DNA of 64,000 nt. Source: Helianthus annuus (lineage: Eukaryota; Streptophyta; Magnoliopsida; Asterales; Asteraceae). Location of the stretch: contig NC_035444.2 in the NCBI RefSeq assembly GCF_002127325.2, positions 87,266,286-87,330,285 of the forward strand. The letters run 5' to 3'. Positions within the stretch are counted from its first letter, which is position 1. Every line of letters starts with the position of its first letter. Below, in pieces: positions 1 through 9,975 of this stretch. The position numbers were made by a program, and so were the translations under genes. A model generated the notes under the pieces. That model did no database searches, was not told where the DNA came from, and was given only the letters and a program-made list of their open reading frames with translations.

Positions 1-297
1 TTATGTTTTGTTTTGGTTAAGGACAATTGTTTATGAATTGTATTTGATTATGGAATTTTATATGTTTGAATTTTCCACTACGTATGTTCTTAAAATTTTT
101 AGTTTAATAAATGTATGCTAAAGAGTAAATCTAACATAAGAGACCTTCGAGTTTGGACGTTTCACCTAAGTGGATGTGTACTAATAATTGTTCTAAAACA
201 CTAAGTCCAGCCCTAGACTGGTAGAACAATAAAGTACTATATAAATAAAATCGGACGATTCAACTAGCAATACAGTAAGTCTCATAAAACTATATAT
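1..297. other. AT-rich spacer, no gene seen
   Basis: I see no coding region, RNA gene or terminal repeat here. The sequence is AT-rich, and a short minus-strand open frame that overlaps it has no recognisable motif. Confidence 0.6.
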
Positions 298-371
298 AAA
301 TCTGATTTGACTCCAATCTTGAATTTTCTTTTTTAAATCTGATTTGACACCAATCTTGAATTTTCTTTTTT
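298..371. repeat. Tandem duplication, 37-bp unit, two copies
   Basis: Two adjacent copies (298-334 and 335-371) begin AAATCTGATTTGAC and end in a T run, differing at one position (CTCC versus CACC). This looks like a simple local duplication. Confidence 0.9.
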
Positions 372-997
372 CTATATATAAGTAGCAAACGCATTGTGCC
401 AGACCTAGTCTTGGGCATGGGCGAGGTGGACGACGGTCCAAGGTCCGTACTCCCAGGAGGCCCAATTTTTTTAATAGATTTTATGTATAAATTATATTTA
501 AATTATTTTGGTGTAGAAAATGATAACATTGCCAAAGTAGATAAGTTTGCTAGTAGCTTACATTTTAAAATAGAGAATTTAGCTTCGAGTCTCACTTCGA
601 CTGTTTAATTTTTATATAATAGTGAATTTAAAGAAGAAGATCAAATTTTCTTTGATTTCTAATTTTCCATGCATTAAACTTGTTTGTTTTGTGCCTTTTA
701 TTTTATTTACTTTTAAGATCTGATTTAGTTTTTCATGTACCCTGTTTGAATTGACAAATATCTAATGTATTTCTTTATATAAAATCTAACCATGATGTAT
801 TTATATTTACTTTTAATATATATATTATTTATTTAGTTATTGATGTTTGATAATTGAAAATTGAAACTTGAATTATTAATGTTTGAAAATTGAAAATTGA
901 AATCTAAATTTTTATAGGGTCCCTTTTTTATGCGCCCCAAACCTAAAATGTTTCGAGTATTCTCGAAGACCGCTTTGCATTGTCTAATTTATAGTTG
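372..997. other. Spacer, possibly decayed transposon DNA
   Basis: No gene is supported. A GC-rich block at about 400-465 is followed by AT-rich sequence with short repeated TTGAAAATTGAAA words near 850-905 and a GGGTCCC...GCGCCCC block near 918-938. The mix resembles decayed class II transposon debris, but I cannot define ends or a family. Confidence 0.35.
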
Positions 998-1362
998 CAT
1001 TTAAACTATGGGGCGTGGAGGGGCTTGAGTTGGCTGTATTGCTTGACACGTGGCGAGTGTGGGATCCACAAGATAATATTAAAAAACAAGAGGTGTGGTG
1101 TGGCGTGGCTTCGGCTGACGTGGCCAGACATGTGGATTTTGTTTTTTTTTTAAATTAAAGTAGTCGTTTGGCAACGGCTAGCCCCGACGGTTCTAGTGGA
1201 CCAGCCAACCAAAGTCATTCATGTCACCTCCCCCCTCCCCCCCCGCCCACGCCAACGGGGCAATGCCATAGCCAACGCTAGCCCAGTGTGGTCTAACCAG
1301 CGTTGCTTGGCAACCGCCACCCCCCCCCCCACCCCACACCCCACGATCTTACATTTAAACTA
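998..1362. repeat. GC-rich insert bracketed by an 11-bp direct repeat
   Basis: The word CATTTAAACTA occurs at 998-1008 and again at 1352-1362. The 343 bp between them differ sharply in composition from the flanks. The insert starts TGGGGCGTGGAGGGG and ends with a C-rich run (...CCACACCCCACG), so its ends are roughly complementary. An 11-bp target duplication would suit a Mutator-type insertion, but the terminal repeats are imperfect and the family is uncertain. Confidence 0.4.
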
Positions 1363-1690
1363 AAGTACATCAAGTCGAGGGGAACACTACATCAAATCTA
1401 ACGAAAATTAAGTTCACAATTTTCAATTTAGTATAAAGAGTCATGCATAAAGCATGTCATTCTACAAATAAAAGGTTTGAGGATAGTTGTGATAAATGAA
1501 GAAAGAAGTTAATATCGAGGGGTCCTCTTTTGTAACTCATTGCGATCAGGAAACGGAAAGTTGCATATTCTTCGATTACAAGATAGCGTGACACCTTTGA
1601 CAATCCATATCGAGTTGGACAACTTGAAAGCTTTATTTATTTATTTATATTTTTTACCACATTTTCCCATTATTATCTACATATACAATT
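1363..1690. other. Spacer, nothing recognised
   Basis: AT-rich unique-looking sequence. I see no open frame of note, no repeat pair and no terminal repeats. Confidence 0.6.
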
Positions 1691-2572
1691 ACAACATGGG
1701 GGAATAGTGCCAGGCAGCTGCCTGGCACTCCCCCATTGGACCAACCTTTTTTTAATTTTATTTTTTCCCTCAGTTTAAAATTACGCTTTCGTCCTTCGTT
1801 TAAAAATACGTTTTTGCCCCCACTTCAAAATAAAATTATAATTTCGCCCCTAGCTCAAAATTACGCTTTTGCCCTCGGTTCAAAAACTCATTTTTAATTT
1901 TGTTCTCAGTTTAAATTTACGGTTTTGCCCTTCGTTTAAAATTACCGTTTTGCCCCCAGTTCAAAATAAAAATTTGGTTTTCCCTCTACCTTAAAATTAC
2001 GATTCTGCCATCAGCTCAAAATTACGTTTTCACCCACAGTACAAGATGGGGGAATAGTGCCAGGCAGCTGCCTGGCACTCCCCCATTGGACCAACATTTT
2101 TTTAATTTTATTTTTTTCCCCAGTTTAAAATTACGCTTTCGTCCTTCGTTTAAAAATACGTTTTTGCCCCCAGTTCAAAATAAAATTATAATTTCGCCCC
2201 TAGCTCAAAATTACGCTTTTGCCCTCGGTTCAAAAACTCATTTTTAATTTTGTTCTCAGTTTAAATTTACGGTTTTGCCCTTCGTTTAAAATTACGGTTT
2301 TGCCCCCAGTTCAAAATAAAATTTTGGTTTTCCCTCTACCTTAAAATTACGATTCTGCCCTCAGCTCAAAATTACGTTTTTGCCCACAGTTCAAAATAAA
2401 ATTATGATTCCCCCCCCCAGCTCAAAATTATGATTTTGCTCTCAGTTTAAAATTATGATTTCGCCTCTAGCTCAAAATGTAATTACGATTTTGCCCTCTA
2501 TACAGACATACATGTTATGAAAGAGAAATATTCGGTTTATTGCCCCGCAACGCGGGCGGGGCAAAAACTAGT
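1691..2572 (+). mobile_element. Helitron-like 3' terminus 1 with repeat-rich body
   Basis: At 2542-2562 the arms GCCCCGC and GCGGGGC form a 7-bp stem with a 7-nt loop. Five nucleotides later comes CTAG (2568-2571), followed by T. A GC hairpin just before CTRR-T is the hallmark of Helitron 3' ends. No Rep/helicase coding is present, so this is a non-autonomous copy or fragment. The 5' TC end was not identified; I place the body at the 350-bp duplications only by adjacency. Confidence 0.6.
1696..2390. repeat. About 350-bp tandem duplication, each copy opening with a perfect 22-bp palindrome
   Basis: Copy 1 starts at 1696 and copy 2 at 2046, an offset of exactly 350 bp. Each begins ATGGGGGAATA and then a perfect 22-nt palindrome (1707-1728 and 2057-2078, centred on CAGCTG), followed by TCCCCCAT, which extends the stem with the leading G run. 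The rest of each unit is a degenerate array of about 30-bp words of the type TCAAAATTACGnTTTTGCCC. Copy 2 runs directly into the Helitron-like end at 2571. Confidence 0.85.
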
Positions 2573-5127
2573 TAAATACAAACATGTAAATTTACAATGT
2601 GAATAAAAAAAACCGGCAAATTAAAACCTATATAAGTTTGCAAACTTTTTGTGCATTATTACTTGTAAGTTGTGCTTTATGAGTTTTTCAAAAAAAAAAA
2701 AACCTGATTTTTTAGTTTTAACCCAAAGGTTTGTACCTTTTCCAATTTTAACCCTACATAATTTGTTTTTTTTAATTTTAACCCAAAACTTTTCATTATT
2801 TGCAATTTAACTTCACAACTTTTGTCGCTTATACTTTTCATCTTTCGCAAATTTTCGTTTTACGTATAGTTCTAAACTTTTCGAGTTAATACGACGCAAC
2901 GTGCATGTGTGGTTCAACGTTTTTACCTCTATTTTTCCATGTTTGACAGGTTCGTCGCAATACGCATATTATAGGTCAAGTCAGTGTTGGTTGTCGATGA
3001 CGGTTGTGTGACATTAGTACTATTTGACACCGTTTTACGCCCCGCCGCAACGCGGGGTGTGCTTTGGGGGTTTTCAAAGAAAAAATTGTTATGCATATTG
3101 TTGTCGTAACGTTGGCTTTGGGGGGTTTCAAAAAAATGTTTTTTTTTTACTTTTCACCCAAAAGTATTTCATAAATTACTTTTAACCCAAAACTATTTTT
3201 TTTTACTTTTAACCCAAAATTTTTTATCTTTTGCAATCTATCCTCATAACTTTTTTTACTTTCAACTTTGGTCATTTATAGTTTCCATTTTTCGCAAATT
3301 TTTCGCTCTATGCTTGGTTCTAAATTTTGTGACTTAACACATCATAGCTGTGTCTTTGGCTTAACGTTTTTACGTTTCGTTCTAAATTTTGCGAGTTAAC
3401 ACGACGCAACGTGCGTGTGTGGGTGAACGTTTTTACATCGTCTATTTTTACCCCGTTTGACAGGTTTAACATAACGTGTGGGTCGTAGATCGACTTAGTT
3501 ATAAATAAAGAATTCCCGCCGTATTACGGCGGGTCGTAATCCTAGTTACAACTAAATTTATAAACGTCAACTTACATAACTTAATTGGTTCTAATACAAG
3601 CCATATATACAAACCGTAGAAGTATCATAACAAACTAACAATCATTTTTTGTCAAAGGCTTTTACCGGTGACACGTAGTTGAGAAAAGCAACCTATACCA
3701 ATGACATGTTGTTGTCGGGAATGCTCCGTCGTAACAAACAAGATTTTGTGGTAGTGATAGATCTCTTTCATAATTTAGTGTGGCTCGTTAGTGTTATGCA
3801 GATACATATTATTAACCTATAAATAAGCAACTAACTTGTGCTTAAGGTTGTTGTAACTTTAGCTTTGGGAGTTTTTCAAAAAAAAATGGAATTTTTCTTT
3901 TTAACCTTGAAGTATTAATCCTTGACAATTTAAGTTTAAAGTTTTAATCTTTGTTTCCTTTTTAACCTTAGAGTTTTAATCTTTGACAATTTAAGTTTAA
4001 AGTTTAATCTTTGGTAATTTAACCTATTTGATTAATTTGATTTTTCACTCCGAATTCAAAAGTTTCAATCTTTTGCGATTTAACCACTTTGATTTTTTTT
4101 TTACTTATGTGTTGTAATCTTGGTTTTTGGGGGGTTTTTAAAGAAAAAATGGTTATTCATATGGTTGTTCCGTTGTTGTAACCTTGGCTTTGGGAATTTT
4201 TCAAATTTTTTCGCTTTATGGTTGATTCAAAATTTTGTGACTTAACACATCGCAACGTGCGTCTTTGGTTTAACGTTTTTACGTTTCGTTCTAACGCGAG
4301 TTAACACGACGCAACATGCGTGTGTGGGTGAACGTTTTTACATCGTATATTTTTTCCCGTTTGACAGGTTCAACATAACGCGCGCGTCCTAAATCGACTT
4401 AGTTATAACTAAAGAATCCCCGCCGCATTGCGGCGGGTCGTAATTCTAGTTTCCATAATATAAATTTGCAACAAATTGTTGCATTATGTGTTGTACCCCA
4501 TGCTTGGGGGGTTTTTCAAAAAAAAAATTGTGATTTTTCATTTTCAACCCAAAAGTGTTAATCTTTGTATTTTAACACTTTTAATTTGTTTAGTTTTAAC
4601 TCAAAACTTTTTATCATTTGTAATTTACCCCAAAACTTTTTTATTTACAACTTTGGTCCCCATACTTTTTATCTTTCGCAAGTTTTTCGTTTTATGTTTC
4701 GTTCTAAATTTTGCGAGCTAATACGTCCCAACGTGCGTGTGTGGTTCAACGTTTTTAGTCTATTTTTTCACATTTGACAGGTATGTCGCAATGTGTCTAC
4801 TTTCCCCCTTTGGCAAGTTCGCTACAACGGGCGGATCCTACATTGACTTAGTTATTCTTTTCTACGTTATTTTGCGAGTTAACACGGCGCAACGTGCGTG
4901 TGTGGTTCAACGTTTTTCCATCTATTTTTTTTCCATGTAACAAGTTCGTCGCAACGCGTGTGTCCTAAATCGACATAGTTTTTTTTTTCATGTTATATGT
5001 TTCGTTCTTATATTTCCGCATTAACACGCCGCAACTTCAGTGTTGGTGGTCGCTACCAGCGGTGTGGCATTGATGTTATTTGGCATAGTTTTAGGCCCCG
5101 CCGCAACGCGGGGGTGCTTAATTCTAG
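2573..5127 (+). mobile_element. Pile-up of Helitron-like units, 3' termini 2-4
   Basis: Three more termini of the same design follow in one orientation. At 3515-3533 there is a 9-bp stem with a 1-nt loop (CCCGCCGTA/TACGGCGGG), then CTAG at 3542-3545. At 4419-4437 a like stem (CCCGCCGCA/TGCGGCGGG) precedes CTAG at 4446-4449. At 5096-5113 the arms CCCCGC/GCGGGG precede CTAG at 5124-5127. A fifth hairpin (3040-3057) lacks CTAG and runs straight into the next unit. The bodies share words such as CGCAACGTGCGTGTGTGG and TTCAACGTTTTTAC, seen at least seven times. No Helitron proteins are encoded; the short frames here are AT-rich chance frames. Confidence 0.65.
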
Positions 5128-5489
5128 TTAGACATATATAGAAAGGCTGTCAATATTCAAAACACACAAAATAAAATATAATAAACAGATAAATTCAACA
5201 CATTAGAGCAGGCGGGGTGGTCCGTGATGGCCACCCCATAACGCGTTATACCACCACGAACACCGCCGCCCCCACTATGGTCACGCGTGATTTTTTAAAC
5301 GCGTTGAATCCTTCACGCGTTGAAATGTTTGAAAAATTCGACAGTTGATTGATTTTTGACCGTTATTTTAAACGGTAATATTCAATAAAAAAAACCCTTT
5401 AAACCATTTATCTATTTATATCTCCATTTTAAACCATTTTACACACACCAATCTACATCTTTAAACCATTTTAAACCCATTTCACTCAA

Positions 5490-5659
5490 ATGGAATTCCC
5501 TACGGATTCGACGTTTCTGATGTCTAGCGATAGCGATACCGAGTCGTCTTCCGACAATGAGACGCTAAAATATTTTGTGTCGGTGTATAACGAACTTGAT
5601 GCCGAGTCGTCCCGCCCAAAGAAGAAGATGGTCGATCGTGATCGTATATGTGAAGATGG
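5490..5659 (+). pseudogene. Harbinger transposase N-terminal fragment
   Basis: The frame opens with Met followed by a Ser/Asp-rich acidic stretch (SSDSDTESSSDNET), then ESSRPKKKMVDRDR. This resembles the N-terminus of plant Harbinger-type proteins, in which an acidic Ser-rich leader precedes an R-P-(K/R)-rich patch. After about 57 codons the match stops at ...CEDG with a possible splice donor or truncation (GTATGC), and the next 400 bases show no transposase similarity. An isolated first exon or a truncation junction are both possible. No catalytic residue lies in this part. Confidence 0.5.
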
Positions 5660-6106
5660 TATGCTTCTCTCTTTCCTAGTTTTGTTTTCTTTTTTTTCTT
5701 TTTTTTGAATGGCAAATTTTTTTATTCCAAGTGGTCCGTGAGATTTTAATCTAAAACCTCTCTATTTCAAGGTGTTTAAAGGCTTTTCTTTACCAACGAA
5801 TCATCACCCATTGGTTCTCTCTTTCCTAGTTAGGTTGATCGGTGTGGAGAACGTCCCTGGGAAGTCGAGTGGCGGCGCCGTGCCAGCACACCGTCCCCCC
5901 TCAAGTCATCCCCGTCGTCTCCATCTCCCATTCGACGACAAAGCCGGGCCACCATTTTGAAAATATAGTCGTTATTAATGGCTACTTTCTTAAAAACATA
6001 TTTATTTTCTTTATAAATATATACTATTTATCCCTCATTTCAAACCAAATTTTCCCAATCTCTCTCACCTTTTATACACTTCTTTAAATTTTATAAAGTT
6101 TTAGCC

Positions 6107-6866
6107 ATGTCCTCTTCATCGTGGTATTCGTCATCTTCGGGTGAGGGCGATTTGTTTTTTTTGCAAACGCCGTAATGCAGGCAGCACAGATAATTATCAA
6201 GGAAGATGAAGAAACCACGTCACAAGACGATCATGGACATCCAACTATAATACTAGAGGCTGTTGCGTCACAAGATCTGTGGATTTGGCATGCTTTTTCG
6301 GTGTACCTGGTCCGCTTAACGACCTTAACGTCATCTACCAATCAGAGATCTTTGATGATGTCATAACAAGAACTGGTCCAGACCCCAAGTTTACGGTTTC
6401 GGGGGTGGAATACAGGCGCATTATTATCTTGTTGATGGAATATACCCAACCTACTCTACAATCGTTAAAACTATTCCGCACCCGACAGAAGATAAGAGAA
6501 AGAAATTTGTCAAGTTTCAAGAGGCAGCGAGAAAAAACATTGAACGGTGTTTTGGGGTTCTACAAAAAATGGCATATCCTTGAACATCCAGCATGTGCTT
6601 TTACACCACACAAGTTGCGATATTGTATGTATACTTGTATCTTGCTGCATAACATGATCATCGAAGGCGAAGGTAGAGCGATTTGTGAGTGCGGCGGAAA
6701 TGCGCCTAATGGGAATTCTGTTCCGGTAAGTGTAGAACAACAAGATTTAAATGGGCTCTCCTTACGTAACGAGTACACACATCCAAACCTTCAAGCGGAC
6801 TTGGTGGAATACATTTTGAACAACGCACAAAACGAACCCAATGACGACATGCCAAATGAAGACTAG
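6107..6866 (+). pseudogene. PIF/Harbinger transposase (plant HARBI1-like nuclease), frameshifted
   Basis: This encodes the nuclease half of a plant Harbinger transposase, which would cut and join transposon ends in the nucleus. Recognisable blocks in order are a Ser-rich start at 6107, an EAVASQDLWIWHAF block, FGVPGPLNDLNV, VDGIYPTYSTIVKTI, EAARKNIERCFGVLQ, and MYTCILLHNMI near the C-terminus. The acidic residues of the DLWIWHAF, DGIYP and IERCFGV blocks fit the catalytic region. The DGIYP-to-IERCFG stretch (about 6415-6568) lies in a different frame from what comes before and after, so two opposite frameshifts have occurred; the second falls at an A run near 6566. The upstream DNA-binding part and first catalytic region are missing. 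It is inactive as it stands. Confidence 0.75.
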
Positions 6867-6953
6867 TAGGTTTTTTTTTAATTTAGGTTGTTTTTTAACG
6901 TAATGTAAGAATTAATATTAATCTTAGAGTTTAAATTAATTTTGGTTTTATAC

Positions 6954-6957
<4 letters not shown>

Positions 6958-6987
<30 letters not shown>
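6958..6987. repeat. (TA)n/(GA)n microsatellite, left border of element A
   Basis: A short TATATA run passes into a GAGAGA run that abuts the inverted repeat at 6987. Confidence 0.8.
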
Positions 6988-7897
6988 GGTAGGGTTCATG
7001 AGTGAACAATGATTTATGTGTGAACAAAATAAACTTATTCTGACCATTGATTTTGTAGATCTAGATTTTTTCTTTAATGGCAAGATTGTAATTATCTTTT
7101 GTAACTTACAACTATTTTAATAGACAAAAGGGTATAATTGTATATTTCTATCTTCATTTAATTAATTAATTTTTTCTCTCTCCTGATTTCTCTTTCCAAT
7201 TAATAGAATATTTAATTACATTCTCTATATTTTTTTTCTCTCACATATTACCCAACTTAATATTTCATAATTTTACAAAAATACAAACATTATCAAATAT
7301 TGTTCCAACTAGAACACAATTAAAAATATTTAATTACATTCTCTATACATATATGTATTAGATCAATGTTTGATAAAAAGATGTATAGTGGAAACAATAT
7401 CTAGTAATACACAAGTGTATAAGTCTGATATATATCGACATGTATACACTATGTACTTGAATAATACACAGGTGTATACGTCTGGTATATACCGACCCGT
7501 TTACACATATGTACTTGAATAATACACAAGTGTATAAATCTGGTTTATACTAACCCGTGAAAACAAGATGTAATAATACACAAGTGTATAAGTCTTGTAT
7601 ATACTGACCTGTATACACATGTTAAAAATCATAATTTAATTAGGTTTAATATTTAATTTTAAAAGGAATATAACAGTTTATTTTAAAAAAATATTAGTCA
7701 TTCAATCTCTTATAATTAAAATAATAGAGAAATAATTAAAAATGAGAGAGAGAGTTAATAAAGGAGAAAATTAAGGGATTTTAATTAAAAGTACTTGGCT
7801 AATGTCAATCTTACCCTTTTAATCTGAAAAATGATCAAGGGCCAAGATTAGTTCACTCAGTTCACTCTCAAAAAGTTGTTCACTCATGATCCTAATC

Positions 7898-7900
<3 letters not shown>
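6987..7900. mobile_element. (TA)n-flanked inverted-repeat element A (about 914 bp)
   Basis: The left end reads GGGTAGGGTTCATGAGTGAA and continues CAA; the reverse complement of the right end (7877-7900) reads GAGGATTAGGATCATGAGTG and continues AACAA. A second GTGAAC word follows at both ends (7018-7023, and GTTCAC at 7858-7863). There is no coding capacity. Both sides are TATATA tracts. Inside, about 7405-7620, a 53-60-bp unit containing AATACACAAGTGTATAAGTC is repeated four times. This resembles microsatellite-targeting plant MITEs of the Micron type by placement only; I do not know the family. Confidence 0.8.
7405..7622. repeat. Internal tandem array of element A, four units
   Basis: Units begin at about 7405, 7461, 7520 and 7573, each with AATACACA(A/G)GTGTATA and a following TGGTATATAC-like word. 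The array lies centrally in element A. Confidence 0.8.

Positions 7901-7966
<66 letters not shown>
7901..7966. repeat. (TA)n microsatellite between elements A and B
   Basis: An uninterrupted TA dinucleotide tract of about 65 bp. Tyr-Ile repeat reading frames across it are not genes. Confidence 0.98.
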
Positions 7967-7969
<3 letters not shown>

Positions 7970-8392
7970 TGGAGAGTTCTAATGAGAATAAATTTTTTGT
8001 AAGAAGAAAAAAGAAGAAATTTCAACCAATAAGAATGCTTTATTTTTCTTCATTTAATAGAAATATTTAATGTTACTATAAGGGTACATTGGTAAATCTA
8101 CATAGGTCATTAATTTGTAGTCTTCCTCTTTAGGACAAATTACGAGTTGTGTAGGATAAATTACGAGTTGTGTATAATAAATTTCAATGTGTAGGATGAA
8201 TTTCGAAATATGTAGGATAACTTTTGATATGTGTAGGCAAAAAAAGTTAGTGTGAAGGATAATAGTCTTTATGACTAATTAATTAGTCAAAAATAATAAT
8301 AAATGAGATAAGTGAAAAAACTATTTAATGTTTTACAAAATTACCCTTTGTTCTTTTTCTTCTCAATTAAAATTTCTCTCAAATGAACCTTC

Positions 8393-8394
<2 letters not shown>
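7967..8394. mobile_element. (TA)n-flanked inverted-repeat element B (about 428 bp)
   Basis: The left end, GGAGAGTTCTAATGAGAATA, and the reverse complement of the right end, GGGAAGGTTCATTTGAGAGA, align imperfectly over about 27 bp and share the GTTC...TGAGA pattern. Both flanks are TA tracts. The interior (about 8130-8240) holds degenerate TGTGTAGGATAAATT words repeated about five times. No coding is seen. The terminal repeat is weaker than in elements A and C. Confidence 0.55.
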
Positions 8395-8447
<53 letters not shown>

Positions 8448-8457
8448 TATATATATA
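8395..8457. repeat. (TA)n microsatellite between elements B and C
   Basis: A TA tract interrupted once by ACACACA near 8437-8443. Confidence 0.95.
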
Positions 8458-8702
8458 GAAAAGGTATATCGTACAATATGGCTTAACGTACACGATGACA
8501 AAATCGCACGTTATGTTACCAAAAATAAAAATCGCATGTTGTGGAAAAACAAATATCGCATGTTATAAAAAAATTAAATTCGCATGTTAAAAAAAATTAA
8601 ACTCGCATGTTAAAAAAAACCAAAATCGCATGTTCAAAAAATCGTATGTTGATACCGCATCGCGTACGCAGCATACGTTAAGGCAATTTGTACAATAATC
8701 GG

Positions 8703-8704
<2 letters not shown>
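8458..8704. mobile_element. (TA)n-flanked inverted-repeat element C (about 247 bp)
   Basis: The left end contains GTACAATATGGCTTAACGTA and the reverse complement of the right end contains GTACAAATTGCCTTAACGTA, followed by similar ACGATG words, so the ends pair over about 45 bp with gaps. Between them TCGCATGTT (or TCGCACGTT/TCGTATGTT) recurs about seven times at 22-35-bp spacing, separated by A-rich linkers. TA tracts lie on both sides. No coding capacity. Confidence 0.75.

Positions 8705-8780
<76 letters not shown>
8705..8780. repeat. (TA)n microsatellite, right border of element C
   Basis: An uninterrupted TA tract of about 75 bp. Confidence 0.98.
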
Positions 8781-8781
<1 letters not shown>

Positions 8782-9607
8782 CATATTTTACTTGCAAAAT
8801 TAAAAAAAAAACAAAAATAAAAACGGAGGAGACCCATCCTCCACACCCTTGGTCCATCCTTGGAAAGTTGAAGATGCATCCTCCTTGGATGGTAACGTGA
8901 CGGGTAACGTAGAGGACAATCCTCAAAGGATGAAGCTCCTTCACACCTAATAGTCTTCTTAGTTTGGACTTGTAACCCATCTAAATTAACTCTTTAGTTT
9001 AATCATTAATATAAACTAAGCATTTTTTATTAAATGTTATATACGTTTTTAAAATGATTCATTGTTCTCTAACATAGAAGTTGACCATTTTACAAATCTT
9101 TATTAATTTTCTTATTATATGAATTAATATCAACGATATTCTGAGCATATAAATAAAACAAAATAATCTACTACATCATATATACATGGTAATAATTCAT
9201 GAGAGAGGAATATATTATAGTTATAAGGATTTGGCAATCAATAATGCAATTAGAAGACAAAGCATGTTACCTCATTAAAATCTGCTACAAATCGGTAAAT
9301 TAAACGACAGATTGTCACACGTGCAAGCGTTATGTTCACTAAAAAGACAGCTTAGCAAAAATGATTTAACAAACTCTTGTATACATTATTCATAAGTTTT
9401 TTTTTTTCCCAAAAATTCATAGATCTTCGATATATAATTTACACTTGCCAATTATAAAATATATTATAATACTAGAAACTAAAATTTGAACACCATAATC
9501 TGCAAAACCACACGGCAAAGAAAGTAGAAAATTATGAATTCATATAATCATGTCTACATTCGAGTTCATGATAATCTAATGTGTTTCATCACTGATAAAT
9601 ATGGTGC
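8781..9607. other. Spacer, nothing recognised
   Basis: No gene. Near 8828-8952 there are repeated short words (CATCCTCC, CCATCCTTGG, TCCTTCACACC) that could belong to a decayed MITE end, but I could not find the partner end. Confidence 0.5.
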
Positions 9608-9685
9608 AGGAAATCCGTCGCAAAATAATACAATATAATATGGGGTAGGAAATCCGTCGCAAAATAATACAATATAACACACGCT
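9608..9685. repeat. 39-bp tandem duplication
   Basis: AGGAAATCCGTCGCAAAATA and its continuation occur twice, starting at 9608 and 9647. Confidence 0.9.
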
Positions 9686-9895
9686 TATCTACTATTAGGT
9701 TACTTAGTAGTGTAATCACACGCCTAAGTAATCACCCATGGACTTTGCATGCCAAGGCCGGCCTGGAGAGGGTGCGGGTGGGCGACAGTACGGGGACCAA
9801 ACCCTTCAGGGGCTCAACTCTTTTTAATTTTGTATACAATTTACGTTGTATAAGCTAGAATATATATGTACTGAATCGATAGATTACATAAACAA

Positions 9896-9975
9896 ATTCT
9901 TGTTTGGGTGGTTACTGTTTTGCTTAAACAACAAGGAGACGCGGGTTCTAATCCTAGCGTCTCCAAATTCTCTAT
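9896..9975 (+). other. Possible tRNA-derived SINE remnant (B-box word only)
   Basis: GGTTCTAATCC at 9944-9954 matches the RNA polymerase III B-box pattern GGTTCNANNCC, with GACGC/GCGTC arms around it resembling a T-arm. No convincing A box or cloverleaf is visible, so this is not called as a tRNA gene. A SINE tail or a chance match are both possible. Confidence 0.25.

Larger units (their letters stand above)
5206..6866 (+). mobile_element. Decayed PIF/Harbinger-type DNA transposon
   Basis: A TTA followed by GAGCAGGCGGGGTGG at 5206 looks like a Harbinger terminal repeat next to its three-base TTA target. Downstream lie two transposase 5' regions (ATG at 5490 and at 6107) and a transposase body to 6866. 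No matching terminal repeat is visible after 6866; the downstream flank is occupied by (TA)n-associated elements, so the right end is lost or moved. The two successive 5' regions suggest one related element joined to or nested in another. Confidence 0.6.

Noticed and set aside
5772..6087. Two overlapping frames between the Harbinger 5' regions
   Set aside because: No similarity to transposase, overlapping each other in different frames; likely untranslated sequence.
7876..8980. Open frames on both strands with long Tyr-Ile repeats
   Set aside because: They are translations of (TA)n microsatellites, with no start context or homology.
9896..9975. tRNA gene
   Set aside because: Only a B-box-like word is present. 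No cloverleaf or A box could be drawn.
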